This document shows positions 1-10,923 of a stretch of DNA of 64,000 nt, in pieces (positions within the stretch are counted from its first letter, which is position 1; every line of letters begins with the position of its first letter). The position numbers and the translations under genes were made by a program. This DNA comes from Albula goreensis. Taxonomy: Eukaryota > Chordata > Actinopteri > Albuliformes > Albulidae. The notes below the pieces were generated by a model. The model was not told the origin of the DNA. It saw nothing but the letters and a program-made list of their open reading frames with translations, and did not search any database. Location of the stretch: positions 15,948,884 through 16,012,883 of the forward strand of contig CM040753.1 of NCBI GenBank assembly GCA_022829145.1. The letters are read 5' to 3'.

Positions 1-2375
1 ACAGAGTCCCAGTCTGTGTTTCACTTGAGTAAATCACAGTAGAGTCGAGGGAGCTCTGAACATTTTGACCACCTCATGCTGAACTGTACAGCATATTTAC
101 AGCATTAAGTCAGCATAAGAGGTCCCACTGGAGCCACACAGCAGTGTTTTTCTGTGGGTCCACAAGCACACTCTTGAAAGGCTTCTCACACTGGCAACCT
201 CAGGGCCAACACCTCCTCAAACTGGAAATCTCAGGGTTTGAGCCAGGTTACAGAGTTCAAAGGTTGGGGCTGTCATTCGTGTTGCCACAGGTGTCAATGT
301 GTATGTCTGTTGCTTAATGTGGTGCTTAGTTTAGATAGCTAAATGTTATGGATTTCAGAGATGATTCATCAGCTTTCCAATTGGTTATTCTATTACCACT
401 TATTTATTTGATATTTAATGCCAAGTCAGCACCAAAGGCCATCTCATGGCAAGATCATGTCCTATCACCACTTAAATGCTGATTAAATACTAATCATTAA
501 GGCTGAAGTTATATGTGCTCCTCCCACCTTCAAAGGAAAGCAGGTTTAAGAAATAACATGATCAAAGGAAAAATAATAAAACCATGAGGATAAAGTAGCA
601 ACCTTTTGACTTCAAAAATTTACACTTGTACTCAGGTGTACGTTGTGACAATTTGAGACCCTCGCCTTTAGACAGCACCTGCATATGTACCTGTATTCAG
701 GTACATACTCCTACACAGAAACGGGGGACATCAGCAGTTGCTTCTTTCCTCACCACAATACCAAAGCTGACTTTTCCCACATATTATCTGGATGAGGACA
801 CTTCATGTGCTGTGTAGTGCAGCCAAACTGTGGGAAACCAGCTGACCAGAGCACAGATATCTCCGCCAAATTCTTCTCATCCGCCCTGGGTGCCACCAAG
901 TCCATATGAACAGGATTTTGCCCAACTGTTTCAGCACAGTCTTTCTGGATGTCAAAACTAGGCATCAGTACACAGGAATTACCACACACCTAAATAAATT
1001 TCCACACATAAAAAAGCATGGGGAAGTCTACTTTTAGGCCTTTCCCAGCATATTTCAAGGCTTTGGTTCTCTGTAATTCAACCAAGCAACATATCTGTTC
1101 ATAGATAATCTATCAGTTGATAACATTTCTCATCAGCATTGATTTCAACACTTTTTTCAGGCATGTGTAATTACTTTGTTCACTTAGTTTACTGTGAGTC
1201 AGTGGTATAATTCAAATGTTTGAAACATTTTCACATGCTACTGTGCTCCACGGCAGTTACAGGAATCTAAGAACAATCGGTATTATGATCAAATTGCAAA
1301 TTAATAAGCAAGTTAAGCTTACCGATTAAAAAGTTTTTAAGAGCTTACCAAGAAAGCAATTTTAATGCAAAAACAAAAAAAGAAATCAATCTGAATTTAA
1401 AAAAGGATCTTTTTTTCTTAGAGTATCTAAAATATTTGATAGAATCAGGATAAATGTTGGGTGATGTTGGAATTATCACAGTCAGATGCATCGGGCAACT
1501 ATTCTAAAATGATTAGTTGTATGAAATGTATTCCAGTATGAGAACAGAAACTTCTTCCCAAACCACACACATCTAAAACCAAAAACAACATATGTGATAA
1601 ATAACAGAAGGTCATCAGCTCACTCTTCTTCTGTTTTTAATCTCAAATAATAGATTATACACAACAAATTACACACAACCTTTAATTGCAAGAAAACTTG
1701 GGCACACCCATAAACCACATTTCAGATTTGGTCAGCAGCTGTGTTACATCTGAGTGGGCAAAAATACAAATAAAAAAGGCAAAAGCCACAACTAAAATGG
1801 TGTTTGCGCCACAATTAATGGGTGTGTCATACTTACAACATCCACATTACTTCACAAATTGCTGCTTACTCTCACAGCTGAGTGTGAGGCAGTTGTATCA
1901 GTAGCATTACAGAGGAACACGGTGAGGACACTTGTGTACGACTCCTAGGGCCTGCAGTGAGTGATGGCTCACACAGCACAGCCACCAGGCCTTACAGCAG
2001 AGATGTGGAATGTGTTTCACAGACAAGGCAAGTTACGTACCCTGGGGGCAGAGCTACAAGGAAAGTATGTGAAGAAAAAAAAAACCTCCCCTCTCAATAT
2101 CTATACCATATGACTTTGCAAGCACAGCAATCACACAAAATGGTAAGAATGCATCTGACACAACTGTCAATTTAATATTTCAATTAAGAGGGCCAGGAAA
2201 TTGGCACCCTTGAAAATGAACAAAATAAGGATTAGCAAAATAACATAATGAAGTAAATTTTCTGCTCAAAAATTTGGGAAACCATCTCTCATTCAGAACA
2301 ATTTTTTAAATGCACACTACTCGCTCTCAGCAAATGTTAAAATCATTTGCACCCCTAAAGATTCTTTTAAATAAG

Positions 2376-2420
2376 GTTAAAGGTGCACTCAGGATTATTT
2401 TTCCCCCAAATGTAAGCAAA
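2376..2420. repeat. start of a fish dispersed repeat (AAAGGTGCACTCAG type)
   Basis: The stretch TTAAAGGTGCACTCAGGATT followed by a T run resembles the start of short dispersed repeats common in fish genomes. The distal end is not recognisable, so only the recognisable edge is given. Confidence 0.3.
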
Positions 2421-3930
2421 ATTTATATTAGTAATTATAATTATTAATAGTATAATGTTGTAATTATTAATTCAACAATTATGGTGAAAATGTTTTGGCT
2501 ATATTTAAAATATTTTATTCTGTTGGACCAACTATAGAATTTCCATATTTGAGTAAAAAAAGAACTTTAATTCTTGAATTAGAACTAATACAGGACAGTG
2601 AGTTTTTTTGCCACTGAAAGTTTCATTTAATCAGCAAGAGAAAGGGGAGATGGAAAAAGTACACAAAACTACTTCAAAAAACAGAAAACAATGTACATTT
2701 AAGCCACAATTTGACCAAGTCTTGATGTTATCAATAAAATTAGGTAGTCTAGTTCTCAATTGTGCTGATTAGCTGTGTTTTGTTTGTCATAAAAACAGAA
2801 AGGTGACATGTACCATATGACTACTGCAGTAAATTACTGAATGCACTTTTAAATGCACAATAGGATTCTTGACAGAAGTACATTCCAATTGTGCAGTACA
2901 ATTTCCTCTTTCCCCATTATATAAAATCTGGTCACGTGAAATCCTTGTCCATCATCAGGAGGAAAGGTAAAAAACTGAAAGACAAATATATACTCAAACT
3001 TATACAAACCTATAAAGAAAAGGATATTGTAAAAGGATATTGACATGAAGGATATTGTACGTCTCCCAAAACAGCCACTGCAAGGCGAAGAAACTACTGC
3101 ATGTTTAGCGTATATACAAAGCTGAGAATTTATTTTGGAAAACACAAAGCTAAGGTCAAGGATAGTATTTAACTTAGCAGGTTTATTCGTATGATCTAGG
3201 TCACTCAGCCCTTCGGGAGGATTTACACTCCCCTGCATTTAAACGGATACAAATAGTACTCCGCTACCCCAGTAGTGTCAACTAGTACCAGCAGAATGAG
3301 CTATGACACCAAAAATAATTTCAGGCACCATATGTTACCAGTAGCTCCCTGATTTCAATCAATTATCACGTTTTTTTAACAGTATAACTGTTGATTGTTT
3401 GGACAACATAAATCAGTAACAGAGTCAGTTGAAGCTCATGCTCGTGACAACTAATTTATCCATTCATTGTCTCAATTGTGGCAGGTGTGTGAAGACTTCA
3501 ACAAAGAGAAAGTGAAAGGATGTTGACAATTGCACAAGACTGGATGATGAGGACACTTGCCAATGAAGAGAGAGAAGTTTCACAATGGGCTTCAAAAACA
3601 TATCCACTCCATACCTCAATACTCCCCCTCTCCCCAACTCCTTGTTGCCAGAGAGGGAAAAGCAGCAAATCAGCAAAGAGGATTAAGGCTGGATAATCAT
3701 GTCAGCAGACTGATTACATTTTTTCGTCTCTTACCGTACATATCTTTGAAAGACAGAAATTGGACACCGCCATACAAATCCTTTTTTCATTAGCAACACA
3801 CAGAGAGGAAGAACAGCACAGTGTCTGCCTATACTCATCAATGCATGTCAAACAAACATAAAGGAACGTCCCCAGCCAAGATCAGCTGCAAGCCCCATTT
3901 CTTAGACATTCTTCTGCTCTCATTAGCAAC

Positions 3931-4115
3931 TAGTGTTGGGCATTCAGAACTAGTTCCAGTTTGGAACCAGTTCCTGATTGGTCAAAACCAAAATACTGTT
4001 AAGGTTCTCAACTGATTGTTCCGTTATCGATACTGCATGTACTCAGTTCCTTCAAATATGGTTACTGAGCCATTTCATTAAGAATTCTAAATGGAAAAGT
4101 CCACGCAACCATGCA
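3931..4115. mobile_element. MITE-like dispersed repeat remnant
   Basis: It opens with TAGTGTTGGGCATTCAGAAC followed by repeated GGAACCAGTTCC-like half palindromes. It later contains ACTCAGTTCCTTCAAATA and a CATTAAGAATTCTAAATGGA stretch. This matches from memory a short non-autonomous DNA-transposon-like repeat seen in many fish. I could not locate the far inverted end, so the right edge is approximate and the copy is probably degraded. Confidence 0.4.
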
Positions 4116-6746
4116 AAAGCTGTCAAACACATAGTAATGTCTGGATGATTATTACTTAGCATTAGCAAGCATGGGAAGGTCAAAACACTCTAAACTGCAA
4201 GTGTATTGCAAAGCAGCCACATCAAGTCCTTAAGTGAGCATCACCTGTGGAGGAGGCAATACTACCATATGAAGCAGGGCATTAATCTGAGACAGTGCAG
4301 TGTATCAGTACAGTTTTTGGTAATATGGCATCCCTCTAACACTGCCTCAAACACTGTCTCATTCTCCAAATTCTCATACCCCAAAGAGATACCAGCTAAT
4401 TTGTAATGGAATTATATTGATGGACTAATCTTTTGAGTTCACATTTAGCAGGACATCTCAAGTTAATTTTATAACCTGTCTGACAAATCACTGACTGTTT
4501 GATTAGACTGACACTTAAAGTAACTTATCAGCTACATTCAAAACCATTCTCCACTATGCTAGTGTGAAACTGTTGCATTCCTTAAATTTTTAGAAAATCT
4601 CTGATTCTCAAAACAAATAAAATGTGGCATTTATAATAGACAAACTTAACTAAAGCAACAAAGTTCTGTGAAGCGATAATGAAAGGCTTTGCTTTTAATT
4701 TTCTTGCCAAATGCAGGACAAATGCTTTCATGAGCACAACTGAAATCTGCCCAAAAGGAAACAAAAAGCAACTAAAGTGTTTGACTTGCAAGGTGCACTG
4801 CATGGGTTTTCTTGCTACAAGTAACTCTGTGTAATAACTGCACCAACTGGTTACAAGAACATGTTCTCTGTATACAGGATTACAATTTACTGCCACAGTG
4901 ACTCACAGAGTGCTATTATCAGTCTCTGAGAGAGGCCATTCATGGACCTAAATGTAGTTATGAGGAATGGTAAGGGTACTGGGATGCACAAGGACACATC
5001 AACTGGAAAAACAATGTGTTGCTGAAAATCACAGACGTTGTATTCACAGCTAGTAAAATAACCGAATGTACTGGCAGATAGAGATTTATTGACTGCTTCC
5101 TTGTTTAATGTAAACAATGAAAGCGAAAGCGGTGGTGGTGGTTACGATTGCCAATAAATGTGCCACCTCAATACAGCAGGGACAATCAGCTTGGGTTTCA
5201 GTTGGTAGCTTTTCTTACAACCACGGTAAAAAAAATAATTTCTGCCAAAAATAAAATGCTTCTACTGCAGAATACACCATGTGTTCTTGTTTAAAAAAGA
5301 CAGTGCAGACAGCAAGTGCCAGGTGCAATTTTGTTTAAAAGGATTTGTCTGGTGAAAATCCTTGGTGTTCTACCCTTTTGCGGTCAATACTGCCATGTAC
5401 TCAAGTTCCCAAACAATGATACTGTAAGTAATAATTGGGATAAAATTATATTCTGAGGTCAGCCTCAGAACTGCTACATTGTAAGTATATTTAGAATAAC
5501 AACCATTGTAAGATTTACAGATGTCACATTCTTGCTTTGTTGTCATGTAGTGTTCCCACCTACAAATGCCTAAAAGCCTGGGGGTGAAGACAGCTTTCTG
5601 AATCTCTTGACTTGTCAGGCTCATAAATCATAACTTTCACCATAGCACAACAATAAAGCATGAAGCACAATGGGCTATGTCCAGTAAATTAACTCCTCTG
5701 AATTTAGCAAATATTTTTAGTCCCCATGGCCACTGCTCCATGCTGGGTTGCACTACTTGCCCCTGTAGAGTTTTATGGGCAGTGTTGGTCGCTTATACTC
5801 ATGGCTGAAAACACCAGTGTATAACCAATGACAGATTACCATCAAAACTGCTATAATCTCCATGTTTCTAGCAAACTGCCTTTTCTGATTGTTGCCATTT
5901 CCATGAGACAAATCCCATACCTAAGTAATCGTGGCAGCAGACTAGAAGATTGGCACTATTTACACATATTTATTAGTGGCAAGTCATTCTGTCAACAGTT
6001 TTAAAACTGATTTATGACTTCATTCAGTCAATAAAGATAGAATCAAAATATTTAACAAAGACAAATCTTTAAACACTGAATACATCAATAAACCCATATC
6101 TGCCACTTTGTTTTAAAGGCCTACTTCCCAAATTTACTCAAAGAAATACCCCTGAAATATAAGCAGAGTATGACATGAGAGTTCACAGAACTTTGTGAAG
6201 AAGTAAAACCCCCTGATTTTCTTAGTAACTTTACAAACAAGAACGTCACATGCATAATATATGAAGTAAGGAACATAACAGCAGGAGGAAGTCGTAAAAC
6301 TGATGTTGACAAAAAAAAACCTCATACTTTAATAGGAATTTCAATTTTCAGAGGTGGATGTCTGTGCAACACCACTTTCAAACTTCAATTAAAGAGACAA
6401 TGGCACAAAACACAGAGTGTCCTGGAGAATTTGTCCCCCTTATGGAATTGATTGACAAATACTCTGTCTGCCACCCAGCAAGACTTGCGTCAAAGGGTCA
6501 CAAACTGAGAATTAAAAGCAATTTCCTTTCAGGTCAGAAAATTTTAAACAAACAGCCTTCTAAACTACCACAACAAGCTAATGAAAATGATCAGTTTACA
6601 AACATTTCTCCACCAAACCTCAAACAGTGGAAATGTTATCAGAAATGAAAATACAAGGAAAACAGGTAGAAAAATTAAAGCAATAAAAAAATTATACTTC
6701 ATCTGAAACTCCTGTGAAGTTGGTCCATCATAGTGCAGCACCTAAA

Positions 6747-6753
<7 letters not shown>

Positions 6754-6785
<32 letters not shown>
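6754..6785 (+). repeat. poly(A) tract with upstream AATAAA
   Basis: An uninterrupted run of about 32 A, preceded by a shorter A run at 6743-6749. An AATAAA hexamer lies about 70 bp upstream. This layout would fit the 3' end of a retroposed copy. The open frame before it (6358-6648) resembles no protein I know and no target-site duplication was found, so a plain microsatellite is equally likely. Confidence 0.6.
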
Positions 6786-6786
<1 letters not shown>

Positions 6787-8325
6787 AAAACACATATACT
6801 GGCACAACTGCCCAGGCACACAAATAACAATCTATGTTTAAAATGTAAATGGCTGATCTTTCCTCAAAATGAAAAAGAAATGTGACCATACAACTGCACT
6901 GCAACACTGACATGATGAAATAAGTTACAAAAATCTAAGATATTACTTACAATTACACTAACAAACAGACATGGTCATCACTCCCCCACATACTGACCAT
7001 CAATGTCATTCTTATAAAAGAGAACATTCATCCCGTGAACTTAACGATCAGTTGAAAAATTTCCAGAAGGCAAAATCCATGTAAAATTGTGAATGGTTTC
7101 TGAAGATCAATGAATCACAAAATCAAATTCAACACTGCAAAGGCAGAGTAGGAAAAAAAAATGGATGCTCTAAAAATGCTTACAACAGGTGTATGACAAG
7201 CAGCATGCATTCTTGAAGTCCCTCTGTGGTCTGAAAGCACATGTGAGCCCCTTCAGACTGAAAGCAACTGGGCATCTCATCCAAACCCAGCCAGTGGCTC
7301 TTTGACTAGACTCTGAAACCTAAATAAGGAACTGAAAAGGAATAGGGCCTTCCCTAGCTGCTGAAAAGAAACATCTAACTCTGTATGGCAGCAACAGAGG
7401 TCTATGAACATTCAATAAAAAGAAAAGGTATTGCAAAAGCTCTTCTCGTAAATTCCTGACTTTTGAGATGCATGGTCTCCAGACTGTTGGTGGTGGGGGG
7501 TTAAAATGAAGTCACACTGCGGCATGAAGCTGGGGTTTTTTTTTTCTTTTTAAACTTCACATCCTTGTGCAGCTGCCCACAGGTTTTATTCCACATTGTT
7601 ATGAAGACAAGGTTTTTACTCAATCACCTAAACTATAGCCTCTGATATACCACCAGCTCTGTTTCCCACCAAAGAGTTAACTTTATTATTGACAAGGCCT
7701 GCCTTTTTGTTTTTTAATTCTAACATAGGCTCCCTTAATTATCCAATCTAATCCACAGTCAGAGATACAAACCAAATATACCATGCACAAACAGCAAGTG
7801 CTGAATCATACCAAGAGCAAGAACTAACTATTATGTGTAATAGGCAAAGTCCTGTCGTCAACAGGTACAGGGATCAACAATGATAACCTTGTTATTATAC
7901 TGGCTAAGGGTAATTTTCATGTGTAATTTTGCCCGGACACAGGCGTGTCTTCTTACGGTTTCATCCACTTGGTCACAAGTTCAAAATTATGTGTAAACTT
8001 GTGGTGCGAACAGAAAGGGCATTTCGAACCAGCTAAGCAGGTTGTGGGACACACATGAAATGGCTTTACTTACTTTTTCTGGTTGGCATGACCATAATTT
8101 GTCAAACCTTTAACAACAAGGGCTTGTTTATTTTAAGGCAATATATGCAGATTAGTATGAAAAATAATATGGTAAAGTTATTCGTAAACTCAAAGAGCGC
8201 CAACTGAGCAAACACCGTGAAAACTTTTGCAAGTGCCCATACAATCAATACAATGAAATTACGAGAACACACGAATAAATATAAAAGCAAAAGAGTTAGA
8301 AGATTAGTTATTGAACTGTAAATAC

Positions 8326-8457
8326 CTATGAGAGCCTGAAAGAGGCTGCTCTGAAATATGTTGATAACCCTCTCGATCGAGTGTCTCAGCTGTCGGTCCT
8401 CGGTTTGACTGAGTTTAGTCCGATATTCCTCCAACAGTCTCAGTGCACGTTGAGCAT
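8326..8457 (-). CDS. dlg1: dlg1 second coding exon, L27 domain (residues 7-50)
   Basis: This 132-bp exon lies between an acceptor (TAG at 8460-8458) and a donor (GTATTT starting at 8325). It encodes most of the L27 domain, a helical heterodimerisation module that pairs DLG1 with partners such as CASK and MPP proteins. With the carried-over G the frame reads [20 protein letters not shown], then [20 protein letters not shown] and QALI, ending in phase 1. This follows human DLG1 nearly residue for residue. The TEDRQLR and INIFQS stretches separate it from DLG2 (which has RIFKSRLFQALL) and DLG4. The next family segment (DIQEFYEVTLL) was not found in the 8.3 kb to the left, so that exon probably lies outside the window. 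Reading past the donor gives a hydrophobic intronic tail that is not part of the protein. Confidence 0.93.
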
Positions 8458-8862
8458 CTAAGAAACAACCAAAAAATAATGAGAATAGTTCCTGCACTGA
8501 CAAGCAAAGTTCACAACAAAATCCCAAGCGTAGAGAATTACCAAAGCAACTTAATTCATCAGGCTACTTCAGAAGATTTACCATAACACATTTGCGCTCG
8601 TGTATTCCACTGTTTCACTTGACATTAAACTAGTTCGTCAGTTTCTAGGTAAAATAATGTTGTCTTGAAATGCATTGAAACAGCAGCTTGCTGTCTTGTC
8701 TTCGCGATCCCTTTCTGCTCTGACCGGCTAATTAATAATTCGTTGCATGTTCTAACGTCTGCTAATTTACACCGTAGCTAGCTTACTACACTGATCCAAC
8801 TATACACTGTCAGTGGTTAAGCTATGCAAAAAGATACAAAAGTGTTGCCAAGAGAAACTCAC
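8458..8862 (-). other. dlg1: dlg1 intron between coding exons 1 and 2
   Basis: A 405-bp intron with a consensus GTGAGT donor and a GTTTCTTAG-type acceptor. It joins a phase-1 split Asp codon. I see no other feature inside it. Confidence 0.85.
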
Positions 8863-8881
8863 CTTTTTTTCTTACTGGCAT
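8863..8881 (-). CDS. dlg1: dlg1 first coding exon, residues 1-6
   Basis: This is the start of the beta (L27-containing) form of Discs large homolog 1, a scaffold of epithelial junctions and synapses. Read on the minus strand, ATG at 8881-8879 opens MPVRKK, followed by a single G before a consensus donor (GTGAGT, 8862-8857). The split codon is completed by the next exon at 8457 to give Asp, so the protein reads MPVRKKDAQRAL. Human DLG1 begins MPVRKQDTQRAL with, as I recall, the same phase-1 break, which fixes both the start codon and the junction. The intron is 405 bp and ends in TAG. No convincing acceptor sits directly before the ATG, so this exon probably also carries 5' UTR reaching back into the CpG-rich region. 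DLG2 is the closest alternative, but the next exon fits DLG1 better. Confidence 0.88.
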
Positions 8882-9099
8882 TGTTAGAATCCAGGTGTAA
8901 TTGACAAGTAAACCAACAAAATATCGTTAAATATCTAGCTACAGCGTTTAAAGCACGCTACACACCCTTTTAGTTCAAACGTCCTTAGCGCGACAATACC
9001 AATGGGAGAGTTTGTTCCGTTTTGCATGAAAACCAAATATTTCTCCCTCTTTTTCAGTAGCTAGCTATTTTACCTATCAGTTTATAGTATCAGCTAGCA

Positions 9100-9741
9100 A
9101 TATAGCCACACTACTTGTCACTTTGGTACCAAATGAACACAGAAGCCGATCTGTGCATTGGCGTCCAAATCGCCGCCGGTTCACCAGCAAGCTAGCTAGC
9201 AAGCAAGCAAGTCAGCCAGACACACTTCATAAAAACTGACAGAGGCGTACACGATTCAGCAGACGCCACTAGACATGCACTTGGCAGTACGTGCACTTTG
9301 TTCAGTCCGGGACTTTGCTAAACTTTGATACAAAATTGAAGCAAACCGGTTATCAATCAACCAACCAGAAGGAGGGTCGCACGGTGCATAATTATGTCAG
9401 CACAACAATCAGGAAAACTGCCGAGAGACTGGAAGAAGTACTTAAACAATCTGAAATAGCAACTCCAGTTTCAGGCTGACAATATGTAAAGTTCGATCCG
9501 TGCATAAGCGACGTCTTCCTCTCTTCCTACGTCTTGATTTTCATCTAAGTTCCCTTTCTCGTATGTTTGGATATTTTTCCTGAAGTCAAACTTCTCATGC
9601 GCTCCCCTCCCGTTTTTACCCTTCCTATATATCCGAAATTCCAAACTTTCCTCCAAAATGGCGTCCTGGACCGAGAAACAATGTCACGTGATTATGCTCC
9701 CTACTCTTGGCCGCCCAATCGCTGTTAGGAATCGGTACTGA
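9100..9741. promoter_or_regulatory. dlg1: CpG-rich dlg1 promoter region, possibly bidirectional
   Basis: CpG dinucleotides are clearly denser here than in the flanks, for example several between 9147 and 9180 and again at 9245-9290. The distal end carries an AAATGGCG core (YY1-like, 9657-9663), a CACGTG E-box (9685-9690) and a CCAAT box (CCAATC, 9715-9720) within about 65 bp. These are typical of TATA-less housekeeping promoters. The region sits 0.2-0.9 kb upstream of the dlg1 ATG. The YY1-like motif is in plus orientation and overlaps an ATG opening a 27-codon plus-strand frame (9658-9741, MASWTEKQ...), so a divergent transcript is possible; human DLG1 has a divergent antisense RNA. Transcription start sites cannot be read directly. 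Confidence 0.6.
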
Positions 9742-10071
9742 GCTACCTTCAAGCAGGGGAGGAGGAGAAAGGTGAGACTTGGGAGTTTCTTAAAGGAGCG
9801 AAATGTAAAAGAAGGATAATGTTATCATTGTTAATCTGAATGCTTGATATCAATGGCTGAAACATGCATGACAAAGTCATGCCGTCTCCAGGACCATAAA
9901 GTGCATAAAAAAGCAAAGGTAATGGAACAAAATGAACAGTAACTGAACAAAAATGCACATTAAACCTATAATATGTTAATGCAACCGTATAGGGATGCAG
10001 CCAAATGGAATGAGTGATTTCTTACAAAATTTAACAAAAAAAATTAAGAAAAGGGGGACAGAAGCTGATTT
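9742..10071. other. intergenic, nothing recognised
   Basis: AT-rich sequence between the dlg1 promoter region and the low-complexity tract next to the hAT remnant. Only short chance frames are present. Confidence 0.5.
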
Positions 10072-10150
10072 CATTTTTTTTTTTTTTTAAATTTATTTAT
10101 TTATTTATTATTATTTTTTATTTTTATTTATTTATTTATTTTTCAAAAAA
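10072..10150. repeat. T run and (TTTA)n low-complexity tract
   Basis: A T homopolymer followed by imperfect TTTA repeats. It directly abuts the left end of the hAT element. Confidence 0.85.
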
Positions 10151-10155
10151 TAAAG

Positions 10156-10923
10156 CAGGGATTTTCAATTTATATTGTTGATGGGCCACTTTTACATCTG
10201 TGAATAGTGGCGGGCAGTTGTGCACGAAGCATATAACAATATTACATTATATCATAGGCCTATAAAATAATATTTTCATTTTAATTAGCAGGCCATAAAC
10301 TGTAGTAAATGTGGGCTTTTAGCTTTTGACTTATCATCAGATTCATAAAATGAAATGTGTGTATTATGATTGAGAAAACAGGACATTTAATTTTGAATAT
10401 ATTTGACCATCGCATTTGTCTGATAATATCGGTGACTGTTTGTTTGTTTGTTTGTTTTTTTGTTTGTTTGTTTGTTTTTGGGGTCATGACTAAGCACTTC
10501 AATATCGATTGCACACATCTTCACCAACTTTAAAGCTTTTTTCTTTTGGCGAGGTGCCAGGCCACCCGGAGAGACACAGCCGTCGCATTCTCTTGAGCAG
10601 ATGAGGTTTTGGCGATGGAAAGCGCTGGTCGGTGGTAACAGAGTCAATTTACCTTTACTTACCGCAGACTTGGGTGGGAAGTTGGCATTGAAACTCGTAT
10701 GTTTGGTCTTGAAGTGCCACTGTATGTTTGCAATTACATTAATTTTATTTTCACTGTCAAAACAGAACTTTATTAAGTCCACGTGTAGCATGCGCTGCTC
10801 GTTATCGCTCTGTTGCGGTAGCACTCGGAATCGCCGAATTTGCACTGGCTAGTTTCACTATAATAGTAGGAAAATTGGCTGCTCAAGTGCGGGGGCATGT
10901 GAAACGCCTATTGAAAATCACTG
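10156..10923 (-). mobile_element. hAT-family DNA transposon remnant with BED-like transposase fragment
   Basis: The left end reads CAGGGATTTTCAA (10156-10168). The right end is its inverse, TTGAAAATCACTG (10911-10923). The two terminal inverted repeats match at 12 of 13 positions and resemble the CAGNG...TCAA ends of Charlie-type hAT elements. Flanking 8-mers (AAATAAAG and GATTATAG) agree at only 5 of 8, so the target duplication is decayed. Inside, the minus strand has an open frame (10387-10845). Its patch ANIQWHFKTKHTSFNANFPP resembles the end of the BED zinc finger and following segment of ZBED/GTF2IRD2-like transposases (NxxRHFxTKH). At 768 bp it is far too short to be autonomous; the catalytic core is missing. 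A (TTTG)n tract at 10438-10478 interrupts it. This is a small, old internal-deletion copy. Confidence 0.72.
10438..10478. repeat. (TTTG)n microsatellite inside the hAT remnant
   Basis: Imperfect GTTT repeats interrupted by a T run. Read on the minus strand they give the Lys-Gln-Thr-Asn-rich end of the transposase-like frame, which is an artefact of the repeat. Confidence 0.85.

Larger units (their letters stand above)
1..8325 (-). other. dlg1: dlg1 intron 2 (5' part), no confirmed exon
   Basis: Sequence downstream of coding exon 2 in the direction of dlg1 transcription. It is AT-rich and holds a MITE-like repeat near 3.9-4.1 kb, an AAAGGTGCACTCAG-type repeat start near 2.38 kb and a 32-bp A run at 6.75 kb. 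Open frames here are short and resemble no known protein. One weak exon-like minus-strand patch at about 866-940 is treated under findings. The DLG1 gene is known to have large early introns, so 8 kb without an exon is expected. Confidence 0.6.

Noticed and set aside
8102-8325. Hydrophobic C-terminal extension of the minus-strand L27 frame
   Set aside because: It lies beyond a good splice donor at 8325, and known DLG1 continues differently. It is intron read-through, not a membrane protein.
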